Below, one piece after another: positions 9,013-18,225 of a stretch of 64,000 nt of DNA; the first letter of the stretch is position 1, and each line of letters opens with the position of its first letter. The stretch is from Candidatus Phycosocius bacilliformis. GTDB lineage: Bacteria > Pseudomonadota > Alphaproteobacteria > Caulobacterales > Aquidulcibacteraceae. The notes beneath the pieces were generated by a model. That model had not been told where the DNA came from, ran no database searches, and saw nothing but the letters and a program-made list of their open reading frames with translations. A program made the translations under genes and the position numbers. Where the stretch lies: the NCBI RefSeq assembly GCF_003112735.1, contig NZ_BFBR01000006.1, positions 1 through 64,000 of the forward strand, read 5' to 3'.

Positions 9013-9250
9013 GCCTGACCGCCCCTTCTCAATGTTCAAGATCACGCGAGGCCTAACACAACTATGCGATAGTTTGTTTCAAGAGTGCGGCTAAACACTG
9101 CAAAATCGTCCGCTGTGTGGTCCAGCCTCGACGTGTTGATCCAGTCGGTTTAAGGCAGACACGCTGGCGGGGATGCCGACATCCCCCGCTTAGGTGCCGG
9201 ATGCTGGCCCTATTCTGGTAACCATGGAAGACCGCAAGGAAAGACCGACT

Positions 9251-10390
9251 GTGAGCGTTTCGATCAAACCCGTCATCACCGCGACTGGCCTTTACACCCC
9301 GCCCCATTCCATCACCAACGAAGAATTGGTCGATAGTTTCAACCGCTATGTCGCGCTGTTCAATGACGAACATGCCGAGGCAATCGCGGCGGGTGAGATT
9401 GTCGCCCTTGTGCCCTCGTCGGTTGAGTTCATCGAGAAGGCCTCAGGCATCAAAGCGCGCTATGTCGTGGATAAGGACGGCATTCTTGATCCCACAATCA
9501 TGACCCCGCGTATCCCAGAACGGCCCAATGAGGAATTGTCGATTCTGGCTGAGCTGGCAGTCCGCGCCGCCCATCAGGCCTTGGAACGCGCCGGCCGCGA
9601 TGCGGCCGAGGTTGATGCTGTAATCTGTGCCGCATCCAACATGCAGCGGGCCTATCCGGCTATGGCCATCGAAATCCAAGCCGCACTGGGCTGTAATCCA
9701 GAAGGGTTTGCATTTGACATGAATGTGGCTTGTTCATCGGCCACGTTCGGAATCCAGACCGCGGCAGATTTTGTCCGCGCCGGCCATGCCCGCAGTGTGC
9801 TGGTGGTCAATCCTGAAATCTGTTCGGGCCATCTTAATTTCCGCGACCGCGACAGCCATTTCATCTTCGGCGATGTCGGCACAGCCATTTTGATCGAAGC
9901 CGAAGACAAAGCGGCGGGCAAGCCGCATTGGGAAATCCTTGGCACCAAGCTTAAAACCCAATTCTCCAACAATATCCGCAATAATTTTGGCTTCCTGAAC
10001 CGTACCGCGCCCGAAGGTATTGGCGCGCGCGACAAATTGTTCGTGCAAGAAGGCCGCAAGGTGTTCAAGGAAGTGGTGCCGATGGTGGCAGCCATGATTA
10101 TCGAGCATCTTGACACGCTGTCGCTGCAACCAACGGATTTGCGGCGGATGTGGCTGCATCAGGCCAATGCCAATATGAACCGGCTGATCGCCAGCAAAGT
10201 TCTGGGCCACGATGCCAATGATGATGAAAGCCCAACTGTGCTGGATACCTATGCCAATACATCATCGGCAGGTTCGATAATTGCTTTCCACAAACACCAA
10301 GATGATTTGGTGGCTGGCGACACCGGCCTCATTTGTTCCTTCGGGGCGGGATATTCAGCTGGCTCAGTTTTTGTCCGCAAGGTGGGCTGA
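9251..10390 (+). CDS. Beta-ketoacyl-ACP synthase III-like enzyme
   Basis: A 379-residue thiolase-fold enzyme of the FabH/KAS III group, expected to condense an acyl-CoA with malonyl-ACP or to act in a related acyl transfer. The triad is complete: Cys161 in ACSSATFG, His303 in [11 protein letters not shown] and Asn336 in YANTSSAG. I start at the GTG at 9251 because AAGGAAAG lies about 7 bases upstream; an ATG at 9224 and an earlier start at 9194 are alternatives. The inserted loop around residues 28-65 ([19 protein letters not shown]) is longer than in FabH of fatty acid synthesis. That points to an accessory rather than housekeeping enzyme. Confidence 0.9.
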   Translation: MSVSIKPVITATGLYTPPHSITNEELVDSFNRYVALFNDEHAEAIAAGEIVALVPSSVEFIEKASGIKARYVVDKDGILDPTIMTPRIPERPNEELSILAELAVRAAHQALERAGRDAAEVDAVICAASNMQRAYPAMAIEIQAALGCNPEGFAFDMNVACSSATFGIQTAADFVRAGHARSVLVVNPEICSGHLNFRDRDSHFIFGDVGTAILIEAEDKAAGKPHWEILGTKLKTQFSNNIRNNFGFLNRTAPEGIGARDKLFVQEGRKVFKEVVPMVAAMIIEHLDTLSLQPTDLRRMWLHQANANMNRLIASKVLGHDANDDESPTVLDTYANTSSAGSIIAFHKHQDDLVAGDTGLICSFGAGYSAGSVFVRKVG

Positions 10391-10490
10391 ACGACTTTAC
10401 TTTGGGCAAGCATCTTATTTCAGCCTAACCTTACGACAGTTTCACTCGACAATTGACGTGGACATTGTCACCACATGTCGGGTGCATTGC
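10391..10490. other. Intergenic segment with a small palindrome
   Basis: Between the KAS III-like gene and the next ORF lies GACAAT (10448-10453) pairing with ATTGTC (10464-10469) across 10 bases. It could be an operator or an mRNA hairpin. No other feature is seen here. Confidence 0.25.
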
Positions 10491-10886
10491 ATGTCGGGGT
10501 TTGAGTACATGTTGATCTTCGCCATTTTGGCCGCAGGTTTTGGTGCCTCTGGGGCAGAATCAAAACCCGAGGCAGAGCTTCTTTTGCCAGCACCGGCCAA
10601 TGTCACACTCAATGAGCCACCAAATCACCTTGAGCATCCATTTGAGCAATCCCCGCCAGAGCGGGGCTATATGGTGGTTGTTCAGCCTTCAGGAGAATCG
10701 ACGGATGGCGAGGCGGCAATGCGCCAAGATGGCGGCCCGCGCTGGCTTGAACCTCCCGGTGGCTGGGTGAGCCCGTCCTTGAAATCAAGGCCCCATAAAG
10801 TCCACCCGCTGACCCGCCCTGCCTTGCAGCCCGACGTGCCGACCCACCCTGCTGAGGACATGCGGCGCGAAGGCCAGCAGCGATAG
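10491..10886 (+). CDS. Possible small exported Pro-rich protein
   Basis: An open frame of 131 codons fills most of the 544-bp gap between two confident genes. The start at 10491 gives a plausible signal peptide (MLIFAILAAGFGASGA, about 7-22). It is followed by a hydrophilic, Pro- and Glu-rich region with no recognisable domain. The frame continues upstream into the preceding gene, and an alternative ATG at 10509 gives a shorter signal peptide. No strong ribosome binding site is visible. Codon use is GC-rich like the neighbours, so chance opening cannot be excluded. Function unknown. Confidence 0.35.
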   Translation: MSGFEYMLIFAILAAGFGASGAESKPEAELLLPAPANVTLNEPPNHLEHPFEQSPPERGYMVVVQPSGESTDGEAAMRQDGGPRWLEPPGGWVSPSLKSRPHKVHPLTRPALQPDVPTHPAEDMRREGQQR

Positions 10887-10934
10887 CAGTCTTGCCCTGA
10901 TGCAAAGGCCGCAGGTCTGGTTTAGTCTTCGACC

Positions 10935-12752
10935 ATGCGTGAAGCCCCCTATGTGACCCCGGTCCGGATTGACCTTGTTCGACGTGACGATGGTGCGATC
11001 CTTCTGTCCAATCCCCACCCCCTGCGCCCTGCTTTTGCGAATGTGGTTGAGCCCTTGGCCTATTGGGCCCAACAGGCGCCTGATCGCTTATGGCTGGCAG
11101 GCCATGAAGGCGGGGCGTGGCGACATCTGACCTATCGCGATGGATGGACACTGGTGCGATCCTTGGCGACCGGCCTGTTTGGGCGCTTTCCCCGTGGCAG
11201 TGTTATTGCCATCGCTTCGTTCAATTCGATCAGCCACGCACTTTTGACCTATGCAGCGCCCTTGGCCGGCTTGGCGGTTGCTGCGATCACACCAGCCTAC
11301 AGTCTCAAAGCACGTGATCCGCGCCGCCTACATGAAGCCCTCAAAACCGTGCGGGCAGCAGCAGTTTTCATGGAAGGGCTGGCCTTTGCCACGCCTGCCC
11401 TGTGGGCCGAGGAAGCTGGTGTCCCCGTTATTGCGCCCGGGGACGGTTTTGGGACTGAGGGCGCTGTGTCCCTCGACAGCCTTTTTGGCGATCCTGAGGC
11501 GGCCCCCGACCCCGCAAGCCTCGACCCCCGCGATGCGTGCAAATATCTTCTGACCTCAGGCTCAACCGGGGCACCCAAAGCGGTGACGGTCACGCATGCC
11601 AATTTGGCGATCAATGCGGCCCAGATCCGATCGACCTTTGATCCCGCGCGCGAGGCCACCATGTGGCCAGACGGCATCATCATGGCCAATCATTTGCCGT
11701 GGAGTCATTCGCTGGGCGGCAATGCGGTCCTGCACATGTTGCTGCATGCCGGGGGCAGTTTATGGATTGATCCAGGTACGCCAACCGCCGAGGGACTCGC
11801 AGCCAGCATAGCCACCATCAAGCACGTCCGGCCCAATTATCACATCACCGTCCCCTTGGGCTGGAGCCTGTTGGCCGGGGCGTTGGAACAGGATGAGGAA
11901 CTGGCAGGGGCGCTGTTTTCCAATTTGCGCATCATGCAATATGGCGGGGCGGCTTTGACCCAGGATGTGTATCGTCGGCTTCAAGAGGTCGCAGTCCGAG
12001 TGACCGGGCAAGAAATCACCTTGGCAGCAGGCTATGGGGCGACTGAAACCGCCCCGACAGTGTGCAATGTGCATTGGCCCAATGAGGTGATGGGCTTGGT
12101 AGGCCTGCCTGTTCCTGGCCTCAGCCTGAAACTTATCCCCCAAGGTGGCAAGCTTGAAGCCCGCGTCAAAGGCCCCGGCATCACCCCGGCCTATCTTGAT
12201 GCGCCGGAAAAGACAGCCCAAGCATTCGATGAAGAAGGCTATTATAAGCTCGGCGATGCTTTGCGCTTTGTCGATCCAGAAAGACCCGAAGCTGGCCTCG
12301 CCTTCGATGGCCGGCTGTCTGAAGAGTTCAAACTCGATAATGGCAGCTTTGTGCCTGCAGGTTTGGTTCGCCCGTCACTTGTCCAAGCCTCTGACGGTCT
12401 GTTCTCCGATGCGGTCATCTGTGGGGAAGGCCAGCCCTTCGTGGCAGCCCTCGCCTTTGTAAATCTCACCACAGCACGCACGCTCGCCGGCCTCGATGAA
12501 GATCTGGAGACTTTGGTCTGGCATGGGCGCGTCAGGGATCACGCGCTTTTAGCCCTTGAACGGGCCGGGGCAGGTCAACCCGCGACCCGCCGCGTCAGGC
12601 GTCTCATTCTATTGACCACGCCGCCGAGCCTTGAAGACGGTGAGATCACTGATAAGGGCTATCTCAACCAGGGGGCCTGTCGCACCTGCCGGGCCACACA
12701 GGTTCAAGCCCTGTTCGCAGCCGAACCTGGGCCTGAGGTGATTTTGCTCTGA
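10935..12752 (+). CDS. AMP-forming acyl-CoA ligase, feruloyl-CoA synthase-like
   Basis: A 605-residue adenylate-forming enzyme that would activate a carboxylic acid to its CoA thioester via an acyl-AMP. The P-loop LTSGSTGAPKAVTVTH lies at about 200-215, the GYGATETAPTV adenylate-binding motif follows in the middle, and GDALRFVDPERP is near 440. The N-terminus and spacing resemble feruloyl-CoA synthases from aromatic-acid catabolism. The C-terminal subdomain is divergent: the usual catalytic Lys motif is replaced by a region ending EDGEITDKGYLNQ. No vanillin dehydrogenase or feruloyl-CoA hydratase-lyase is adjacent, so the true substrate is uncertain. It is convergent with the acyltransferase gene 11 bp downstream. 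Confidence 0.87.
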   Translation: MREAPYVTPVRIDLVRRDDGAILLSNPHPLRPAFANVVEPLAYWAQQAPDRLWLAGHEGGAWRHLTYRDGWTLVRSLATGLFGRFPRGSVIAIASFNSISHALLTYAAPLAGLAVAAITPAYSLKARDPRRLHEALKTVRAAAVFMEGLAFATPALWAEEAGVPVIAPGDGFGTEGAVSLDSLFGDPEAAPDPASLDPRDACKYLLTSGSTGAPKAVTVTHANLAINAAQIRSTFDPAREATMWPDGIIMANHLPWSHSLGGNAVLHMLLHAGGSLWIDPGTPTAEGLAASIATIKHVRPNYHITVPLGWSLLAGALEQDEELAGALFSNLRIMQYGGAALTQDVYRRLQEVAVRVTGQEITLAAGYGATETAPTVCNVHWPNEVMGLVGLPVPGLSLKLIPQGGKLEARVKGPGITPAYLDAPEKTAQAFDEEGYYKLGDALRFVDPERPEAGLAFDGRLSEEFKLDNGSFVPAGLVRPSLVQASDGLFSDAVICGEGQPFVAALAFVNLTTARTLAGLDEDLETLVWHGRVRDHALLALERAGAGQPATRRVRRLILLTTPPSLEDGEITDKGYLNQGACRTCRATQVQALFAAEPGPEVILL

Positions 12753-12763
12753 TCAAGCCCCGC

Positions 12764-13390
12764 TCACCCCGGCAGAGCGAAATTAGCCGGATGCTTGCCG
12801 GTGGCCGCCACATAATGGCTGCGGATCAATTGCCAATCAGCCTCATAATCACCTGTGGGCTTCAACACGCCACTGATGCGCACGGTCTTGGTCGCAAAGT
12901 CCATGACAGCAAAAATAATTGGCACAACAGCGGCTTGGGCGATCAGATAATAGCCTTTTTTCCATTCCTCGACGCGCCCGCGCGTCCCTTCTGGCGGGAT
13001 TGCCAAAAAGAAGTCACGCGCCTGATCAAAAGCAGATGTCATGCTGGCCACCAGCCCATTGGGTGTTGAGCGATCAACCGGAACACAGCCTAACCATGTC
13101 ATGATCTTGCCAAACGGGCCTTCGGTCAGGCTCTTCTTGCCCATGAAGCGCAAGGTGACACGGTATTGGCCAGCCGTTGCCAGCATCAAGATACCATCCC
13201 AATTTGATGTGTGGGGTGCGGCCAGAATCACAGCTTTGCGAATATCGGGCCAATCCCCCTGTAAGCGCCACCCGCTGAGCTTGAGATAAAGAGCACACAG
13301 ATAACGCCAGATTTCTGGGATAAAGCCGCGATAAGGGGCGGGCCGATGGGTGCTAGGGTCAAAGACTTCGTGGCTTTGCATGTCGGGCAC
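12764..13390 (-). CDS. Lysophospholipid acyltransferase family protein (PlsC-like)
   Basis: A 208-residue membrane-associated acyltransferase. The family motif H-x4-D is present as His60-TSNW-Asp65 (APHTSNWDG). The second and third blocks follow as GCVPVDRSTP and AIPPEGTRGR. One hydrophobic N-terminal segment (about 28-42) probably anchors it to the membrane. Such enzymes acylate lysophosphatidate or related lipids; this compact version is often annotated as a 1-acyl-glycerol-3-phosphate acyltransferase family protein. It is transcribed leftward, divergent from the DEAD-box gene. Confidence 0.85.
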   Translation of the reverse strand: MPDMQSHEVFDPSTHRPAPYRGFIPEIWRYLCALYLKLSGWRLQGDWPDIRKAVILAAPHTSNWDGILMLATAGQYRVTLRFMGKKSLTEGPFGKIMTWLGCVPVDRSTPNGLVASMTSAFDQARDFFLAIPPEGTRGRVEEWKKGYYLIAQAAVVPIIFAVMDFATKTVRISGVLKPTGDYEADWQLIRSHYVAATGKHPANFALPG

Positions 13391-13676
13391 CTGTTCCTCC
13401 GCGTCCTGTATTCAGGCAAGTCACAAGTCTCGGGCATCTGTGTGACTCGGCCAATGCACAAAAGCAGTCAAACACTGACACAACCTTACCCGCGACACAT
13501 GCCTTGTCGTGTCGGATCGGTCACATCGGCCGATGAAATACCCCGCCAAGACGTGCGCTTGATTGACTTTACAGGCGATTGCGCCCACGGGAGGACCACG
13601 GAGCCTGCCATCCAGGGGGATTGCAGGTAAGTCGCGCCAGATTCGGCGCCACGCCGCACGATATGGTGAGACAAAT

Positions 13677-15407
13677 ATGACCGATGCCAACGGGACCGGA
13701 GATACCGGCCCGATTAGCGAGACTCCAGTTGGCGTAACCTTCGCCGACCTGGGCTTCTCGCCCCCGCTTCTCGAGGCTATTGCCGAGACTGGCTATACCA
13801 AACCAACTCCGATCCAGTGGAAAGCAATTCCTGAAGTCCTCAATGGGCGCGACGTGTTGGGCATCGCCCAGACGGGTACAGGAAAGACGGCGGCCTTTGT
13901 GTTGCCCATGATCGAGCGTCTGGCCCAAGGCCGGGCTCGAGCCCGTATGCCCCGCACACTGATTCTGGAGCCGACGCGCGAATTGGCCGACCAGGTCGCC
14001 GAGAATTTCCGCAAATATGGCCGCAATCATAAGCTGACCATGGCCCTGCTGATCGGCGGGGTGTCGTTTGGCGACCAAGACGCGCTGTTGACCAAGGGCG
14101 TTGACGTGTTGATCGCCACCCCTGGTCGTCTGCTCGATCACTTCGAGCGCGGCAAGCTACTCTTGACCGGGGTCAATATGCTGGTCATCGATGAAGCCGA
14201 CCGCATGTTGGATATGGGCTTCATCCCGGATATCGAGCGGATTGTGAAGCTGACGCCTTTCACCCGTCAGACGCTGTTTTTTTCGGCAACCATGCCGCCT
14301 GAAATCAAGCGGCTGACCGAACAATTCCTGCAAGGCCCGGCACGCGTTGAAGTGGCCCGCCAATCCCAAACCGCTGCCACCATCACCCAGCGCCTTCTCA
14401 AAAGCCCAGCATCTGATCCCAAGACCAAGCGCACGGTGTTGCGGGTTGCCATTGAAGCGGCCATGCCGACGATGAAAAATGGCATCGTGTTCTGCAACCG
14501 CAAAACCGATGTGGATATTGTTGCAAAGTCTCTGTCCAAGCATGGCTTTAACGCAGCCCCCATCCATGGCGACCTGCAGCAAAGTCAGCGCATGGCGACC
14601 TTAGAGCGCTTCCGCAACAATGATCTGCAAATCTTGGTGGCCTCGGATGTGGCCGCGCGCGGCCTCGATATTCCCGACGTCAGCCATGTGTTCAATTATG
14701 ATGTGCCCCGCCATGCCGAAGATTATGTGCACCGCATCGGCCGCACCGGGCGGGCTGGGCGGCTGGGCGAAGCCTTTATGATCGTGACACCGGCTGATTC
14801 AAAGGCACTTGATGCGGTTGAAAGCCTGATTAAGTCCCCCATCGCTTTTGCTGAACTTGAGGGCCTGCCCCGCGACCGGGTTGAGGATCGCCGCCCTGCC
14901 CCGGCGCGTGAGGCAGGCAAATCTGCTGGCCGGACGCGCCGCGGTCGCCGACCTGACAGTGAGTCTGAAGACGTCAGCTCTGAGGCCACAAGTGACAGCC
15001 CGGCAGTCGAGAATGACAGCCCGTCCCAAAACCGCAGCAGTCGCCCAAGTCGGCGTCGGTCGCGATCTTCGCCTGCAGAGGCGTCACATTCTGCCACCGA
15101 CCCCTTGGCCGTGATCAATCTCGAGGATGGTGACGGCAGCCATCTTGGCAGCGACTTGGTGGAACATGATACAAGCGAAACCACCAGCCATGGCCATCGC
15201 GATCGTGATCGCGGGGATCGCACTGATCGGGGGCCTCGTCGCGACCGCGAACGCGGGCGTCATCGACATGAGCGGGATCGGCCACGCCAAGACCGTCGAC
15301 GGGATGAGGATCAAGACGTGTTGGCCTTTGGCGATGATGTGCCAGCCTTCATGAAAATCCCCATTCACATCAAACCGATCCAACCCGAAGACGCCGAAAG
15401 CCAGTAA
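13677..15407 (+). CDS. DEAD-box ATP-dependent RNA helicase
   Basis: A 576-residue RNA helicase of the RhlE type. The Q motif and motif I (AQTGTGKT) are near the N-terminus. PTRELADQV, the DEAD box VIDEADRMLDMGF, SAT in FFSATMPPE, ARGLDIPDV and HRIGRTGRAG follow in order. The ATG at 13677 matches the normal helicase N-terminus. The last 150 or so residues are disordered-looking, first Ser/Arg-rich, then a highly charged Arg-Asp run (about 525-555). Tails like this bind RNA and favour condensate formation in related helicases. Likely roles are ribosome assembly or RNA decay. Confidence 0.93.
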   Translation: MTDANGTGDTGPISETPVGVTFADLGFSPPLLEAIAETGYTKPTPIQWKAIPEVLNGRDVLGIAQTGTGKTAAFVLPMIERLAQGRARARMPRTLILEPTRELADQVAENFRKYGRNHKLTMALLIGGVSFGDQDALLTKGVDVLIATPGRLLDHFERGKLLLTGVNMLVIDEADRMLDMGFIPDIERIVKLTPFTRQTLFFSATMPPEIKRLTEQFLQGPARVEVARQSQTAATITQRLLKSPASDPKTKRTVLRVAIEAAMPTMKNGIVFCNRKTDVDIVAKSLSKHGFNAAPIHGDLQQSQRMATLERFRNNDLQILVASDVAARGLDIPDVSHVFNYDVPRHAEDYVHRIGRTGRAGRLGEAFMIVTPADSKALDAVESLIKSPIAFAELEGLPRDRVEDRRPAPAREAGKSAGRTRRGRRPDSESEDVSSEATSDSPAVENDSPSQNRSSRPSRRRSRSSPAEASHSATDPLAVINLEDGDGSHLGSDLVEHDTSETTSHGHRDRDRGDRTDRGPRRDRERGRHRHERDRPRQDRRRDEDQDVLAFGDDVPAFMKIPIHIKPIQPEDAESQ

Positions 15408-15550
15408 AGCCGCCATTGCCGGGAGCTTTGGTGCCAGCTTGTGTGTGCCTTCCCCCATGCAAGGCGCGACTTTGTGCCGCGCGCACAGGGCGGAATCGGG
15501 TGCGCGTTTGGCTTGCAGGTTGGGGCTGGCTGTGACAATACCAGTTGATC

Positions 15551-16636
15551 ATGCGAACCATTCTCAAAAACGCCCGCCCACGCTCTTTGTTTACGCTTGC
15601 AGCCTCATTGGGCGCGCTGATGGTGATTGCCGGTTGTCAGCAAGACAAGTCGGCCACCGCCAACCAAGGCGAAGTCAATATCTATTCTGCCCGTCATTAT
15701 GACGCGGACGAACAGCTCTATGATTTGTTTGAGAAGAAGACGGGCATCACCCTCAACCGGATTGAGATGAAGGGTGACCTCCTGCTTGAGCGCCTCAAGG
15801 CCGAAGGCGATCAAAGCCCGGCAGATATTATTCTATTGGTCGACGCGGGCAATTTTTGGCGGGCTGAAACCGCTGGTCTGTTTCAGCCAGTCGATTCCCC
15901 CATTCTCAATCAGATTGTGCCGGCAAAGCTGCAAGGGACGAAAAAAGATTGGTTTGGTTTTGCTAAACGGGCGCGGGTGATTGCCTATGATCCGGCCCGC
16001 ATCAAGCCAGAGCAAGTCGCCAGCTATAGCCAATTGACCGACCCTGGTCTGAAAGGCTTGGTGTGTGTGCGCCCGTCCAGCAATGTCTATAATTTGTCGC
16101 TGATGTCGGCCTTGATGGATAGCTGGGGCAAGGAGCGCGCCGAGTCGTGGGCCAAAGGGGTTGTCGCCAATTTTGCCCGCCAACCTGAGGGCGCAGACAC
16201 AGACCAACTCAAAGCCATTGCTGAAGGCAAATGCGCGGTCGCGATTGTCAATCATTATTATGCGGTCCGGCTGAAGCGCTCAAGCGACCCGGTTGAACAG
16301 GCTGTCGGGGCCAAAATCGCCCTATCTTTCCCGGACGAAGCCGACCCCGGCAAAGCCGCCATCGGTACGCATGTGAACATTTCCGGAGGTGCCCTGGCCG
16401 CCCATGCACCAAACAAAGCCAATGCGATCAAATTCTTGGAGTTTCTCGCCAGTCCTGAAGCGCAAGCCATTTTCGCGCGCGCCAATGATGAATTCCCGAT
16501 TGTGTCCAGTGCACTGGATGACAATAGCGAGCTAAAGGCCATGGCGGGCTTCAAAGAGGCTGAGACCCCAATGTCTGTTCTGGGCACAAACCAGCCAGAA
16601 GCCCAGAAGATTTTTGACCGCGCAGGCTGGAAGTGA
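15551..16636 (+). CDS. Ferric iron ABC transporter, substrate-binding lipoprotein
   Basis: A 361-residue periplasmic binding protein of the FbpA/FutA family. The N-terminus is a lipoprotein signal with lipobox VIAGC (Cys near 28). YSARHYDADEQLYDLFEKKT follows, typical for the family. Two adjacent tyrosines in NHYYAVRLKR (about residue 236) match the iron-ligand Tyr pair. The ATG at 15551 was chosen over a TTG two codons upstream. The stop overlaps the GTG of the permease gene (GTGA), so the two are translationally coupled. It should capture Fe(III) for uptake into the cytoplasm. Confidence 0.92.
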   Translation: MRTILKNARPRSLFTLAASLGALMVIAGCQQDKSATANQGEVNIYSARHYDADEQLYDLFEKKTGITLNRIEMKGDLLLERLKAEGDQSPADIILLVDAGNFWRAETAGLFQPVDSPILNQIVPAKLQGTKKDWFGFAKRARVIAYDPARIKPEQVASYSQLTDPGLKGLVCVRPSSNVYNLSLMSALMDSWGKERAESWAKGVVANFARQPEGADTDQLKAIAEGKCAVAIVNHYYAVRLKRSSDPVEQAVGAKIALSFPDEADPGKAAIGTHVNISGGALAAHAPNKANAIKFLEFLASPEAQAIFARANDEFPIVSSALDDNSELKAMAGFKEAETPMSVLGTNQPEAQKIFDRAGWK

Positions 16637-18225
16637 GCATTCTTGATCCCGGGGCAAAGTTTGCGCCGCTGCAGGCTTGGCAAGGCGCACGATTGAGTGC
16701 GTCAAAGCTGAAAACGTGGCTCGTTGCTTTGCTGATTGGTGCTGTGATTGTGGCTGTCCCCGGCCTGCCTGTTGCCTTCACACTTATGGCAGCTTGGCAA
16801 CCCAGCAGCAGCTTTGAGCACATCGCGGATGTCTTGCTCTGGGACATGGCTTGGACAAGTCTTGGCTTACTCGTCTTGGCAACCACTTTGGCCACTGTGG
16901 TTGGCGTCCAGACGGCTTGGGTCGTGACAGCCTATCATTTCTGGGGACGGCAAACCTTAAGCTGGGCGCTTGCGTTGCCTTTGGCGATGCCTGCTTATGT
17001 TGCGGCTTATGCGTGGGGTGATTTGATCGGGGCGCGTGGCTTTTGGGTTGCGCTATTGGTCTATGCCAGCACACTCTATCCTTATGTCTATCTGGCGGCC
17101 CGCAGTGCATTTGAAGCCCAATCTGTGTGTGCACTTGAGGCCGCACGCCTGTTAGGGGCAACACCGTGGCGCCGATTTGCAAAGGTTGCGCTACCACTCG
17201 CCCGACCCGCTATTGCCGCCGGTGCGGCCCTTACCGGATTGGAGATTGCCGCCGATTACGGCGCAGCTGATCACCTCGGCGTGTCGACCTTGACCATTGG
17301 TGTCTTTAGGGCTTGGTTTTCGATGGGCGATTTGGCTGGGGCAGCGCGATTGGCCAGCCTCCTGCTTCTGGGCGTACTCATCTTAGTTTGGCTGGAGCGA
17401 CATGCGCGCAAGGGGTTGATTGCCGGTGGCTCCACCCGCTGGCGCACCCCGCCGCGCGCCCAGCTGTCCTTCGCCAAACAGGCCTTGATGTTTGGCGCGT
17501 GTTTGATCGTTCTTGGCATTGGTCTGGTGATCCCGGTCAGCCATCTTGCATGGTTGGCCATTGCCAATGGTGTGCCGGAGCGAGCCCTTGGCCAGCCCAT
17601 CATCGCGACTGCTTCATTATGTGCGCTCGGTGCGCTGGTGACCCTCGCCTTGGCCGGGATCAGTGCGTTTGTTGGCCAAAGCGGCCGCCGCGCCAGCCAG
17701 TTCGTGCATGCCGCCAGTCTGGCTGGCTATGCCACACCCGGTGCCGTCACCGCGCTCGGGATACTCGCAGCCTTAAGCCTCAGCGGCCATCAGATTGCTG
17801 CGGCATTAAGTGGACCATTAGCCATTGTGGCTTTGTGCTATGCCTATGCTGCCCGCTTTAGTGCGGCAGGCCTTGAACCCTTGAGCGCAGGATTGGAGAA
17901 ATCCACCCGATCCATGCGCGAATCGGCGTCCACATTGGGGGCGAGCCGCTGGTCGCGCTTCCTGCGCTTGGAAGCCCCATTGGCTGCACCATCAGCCTTT
18001 GCAGCGGCCCTGATTGTGGCGGTTGAAATTGCTAAGGAATTACCGGCCACCACCATCTTGCGACCGTTTGGCTTCGACACTTTGGCGGTACGGGCGCATG
18101 CCTATGCTGCCGATGAACGTTTGGGCGCTGCTGCGTGGCCTGCCTTGACCATCGTGGCTTTGGCGCTCATCCCGACGTTGATTTTTTCCCACGGACTGTC
18201 CAAGTCTCGCGCAGGGCAATCATGA
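16633..18225 (+). CDS. Ferric iron ABC transporter permease (fused, two-unit)
   Basis: A 530-residue inner-membrane permease of the FbpB type, made of two tandem permease halves with about twelve hydrophobic segments in all. Two EAA-like loops that contact the ATPase are seen: EAARLLGATPWRRFAKVALPLARP in the first half (shown from about residue 173) and ESASTLGASRWSRFLRLEAP in the second half (about 429). It begins at a GTG that overlaps the upstream stop. Its own stop overlaps the ATG of the ATPase gene (ATGA). It forms the channel of the iron importer. Confidence 0.92.
   Translation: MSILDPGAKFAPLQAWQGARLSASKLKTWLVALLIGAVIVAVPGLPVAFTLMAAWQPSSSFEHIADVLLWDMAWTSLGLLVLATTLATVVGVQTAWVVTAYHFWGRQTLSWALALPLAMPAYVAAYAWGDLIGARGFWVALLVYASTLYPYVYLAARSAFEAQSVCALEAARLLGATPWRRFAKVALPLARPAIAAGAALTGLEIAADYGAADHLGVSTLTIGVFRAWFSMGDLAGAARLASLLLLGVLILVWLERHARKGLIAGGSTRWRTPPRAQLSFAKQALMFGACLIVLGIGLVIPVSHLAWLAIANGVPERALGQPIIATASLCALGALVTLALAGISAFVGQSGRRASQFVHAASLAGYATPGAVTALGILAALSLSGHQIAAALSGPLAIVALCYAYAARFSAAGLEPLSAGLEKSTRSMRESASTLGASRWSRFLRLEAPLAAPSAFAAALIVAVEIAKELPATTILRPFGFDTLAVRAHAYAADERLGAAAWPALTIVALALIPTLIFSHGLSKSRAGQS

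Noticed and set aside
10934-12752. A complete ferulate degradation cluster
   Set aside because: A feruloyl-CoA-synthase-like ligase is present, but there is no vanillin dehydrogenase or demethylase, and the nearby crotonase lacks the usual Glu residues.
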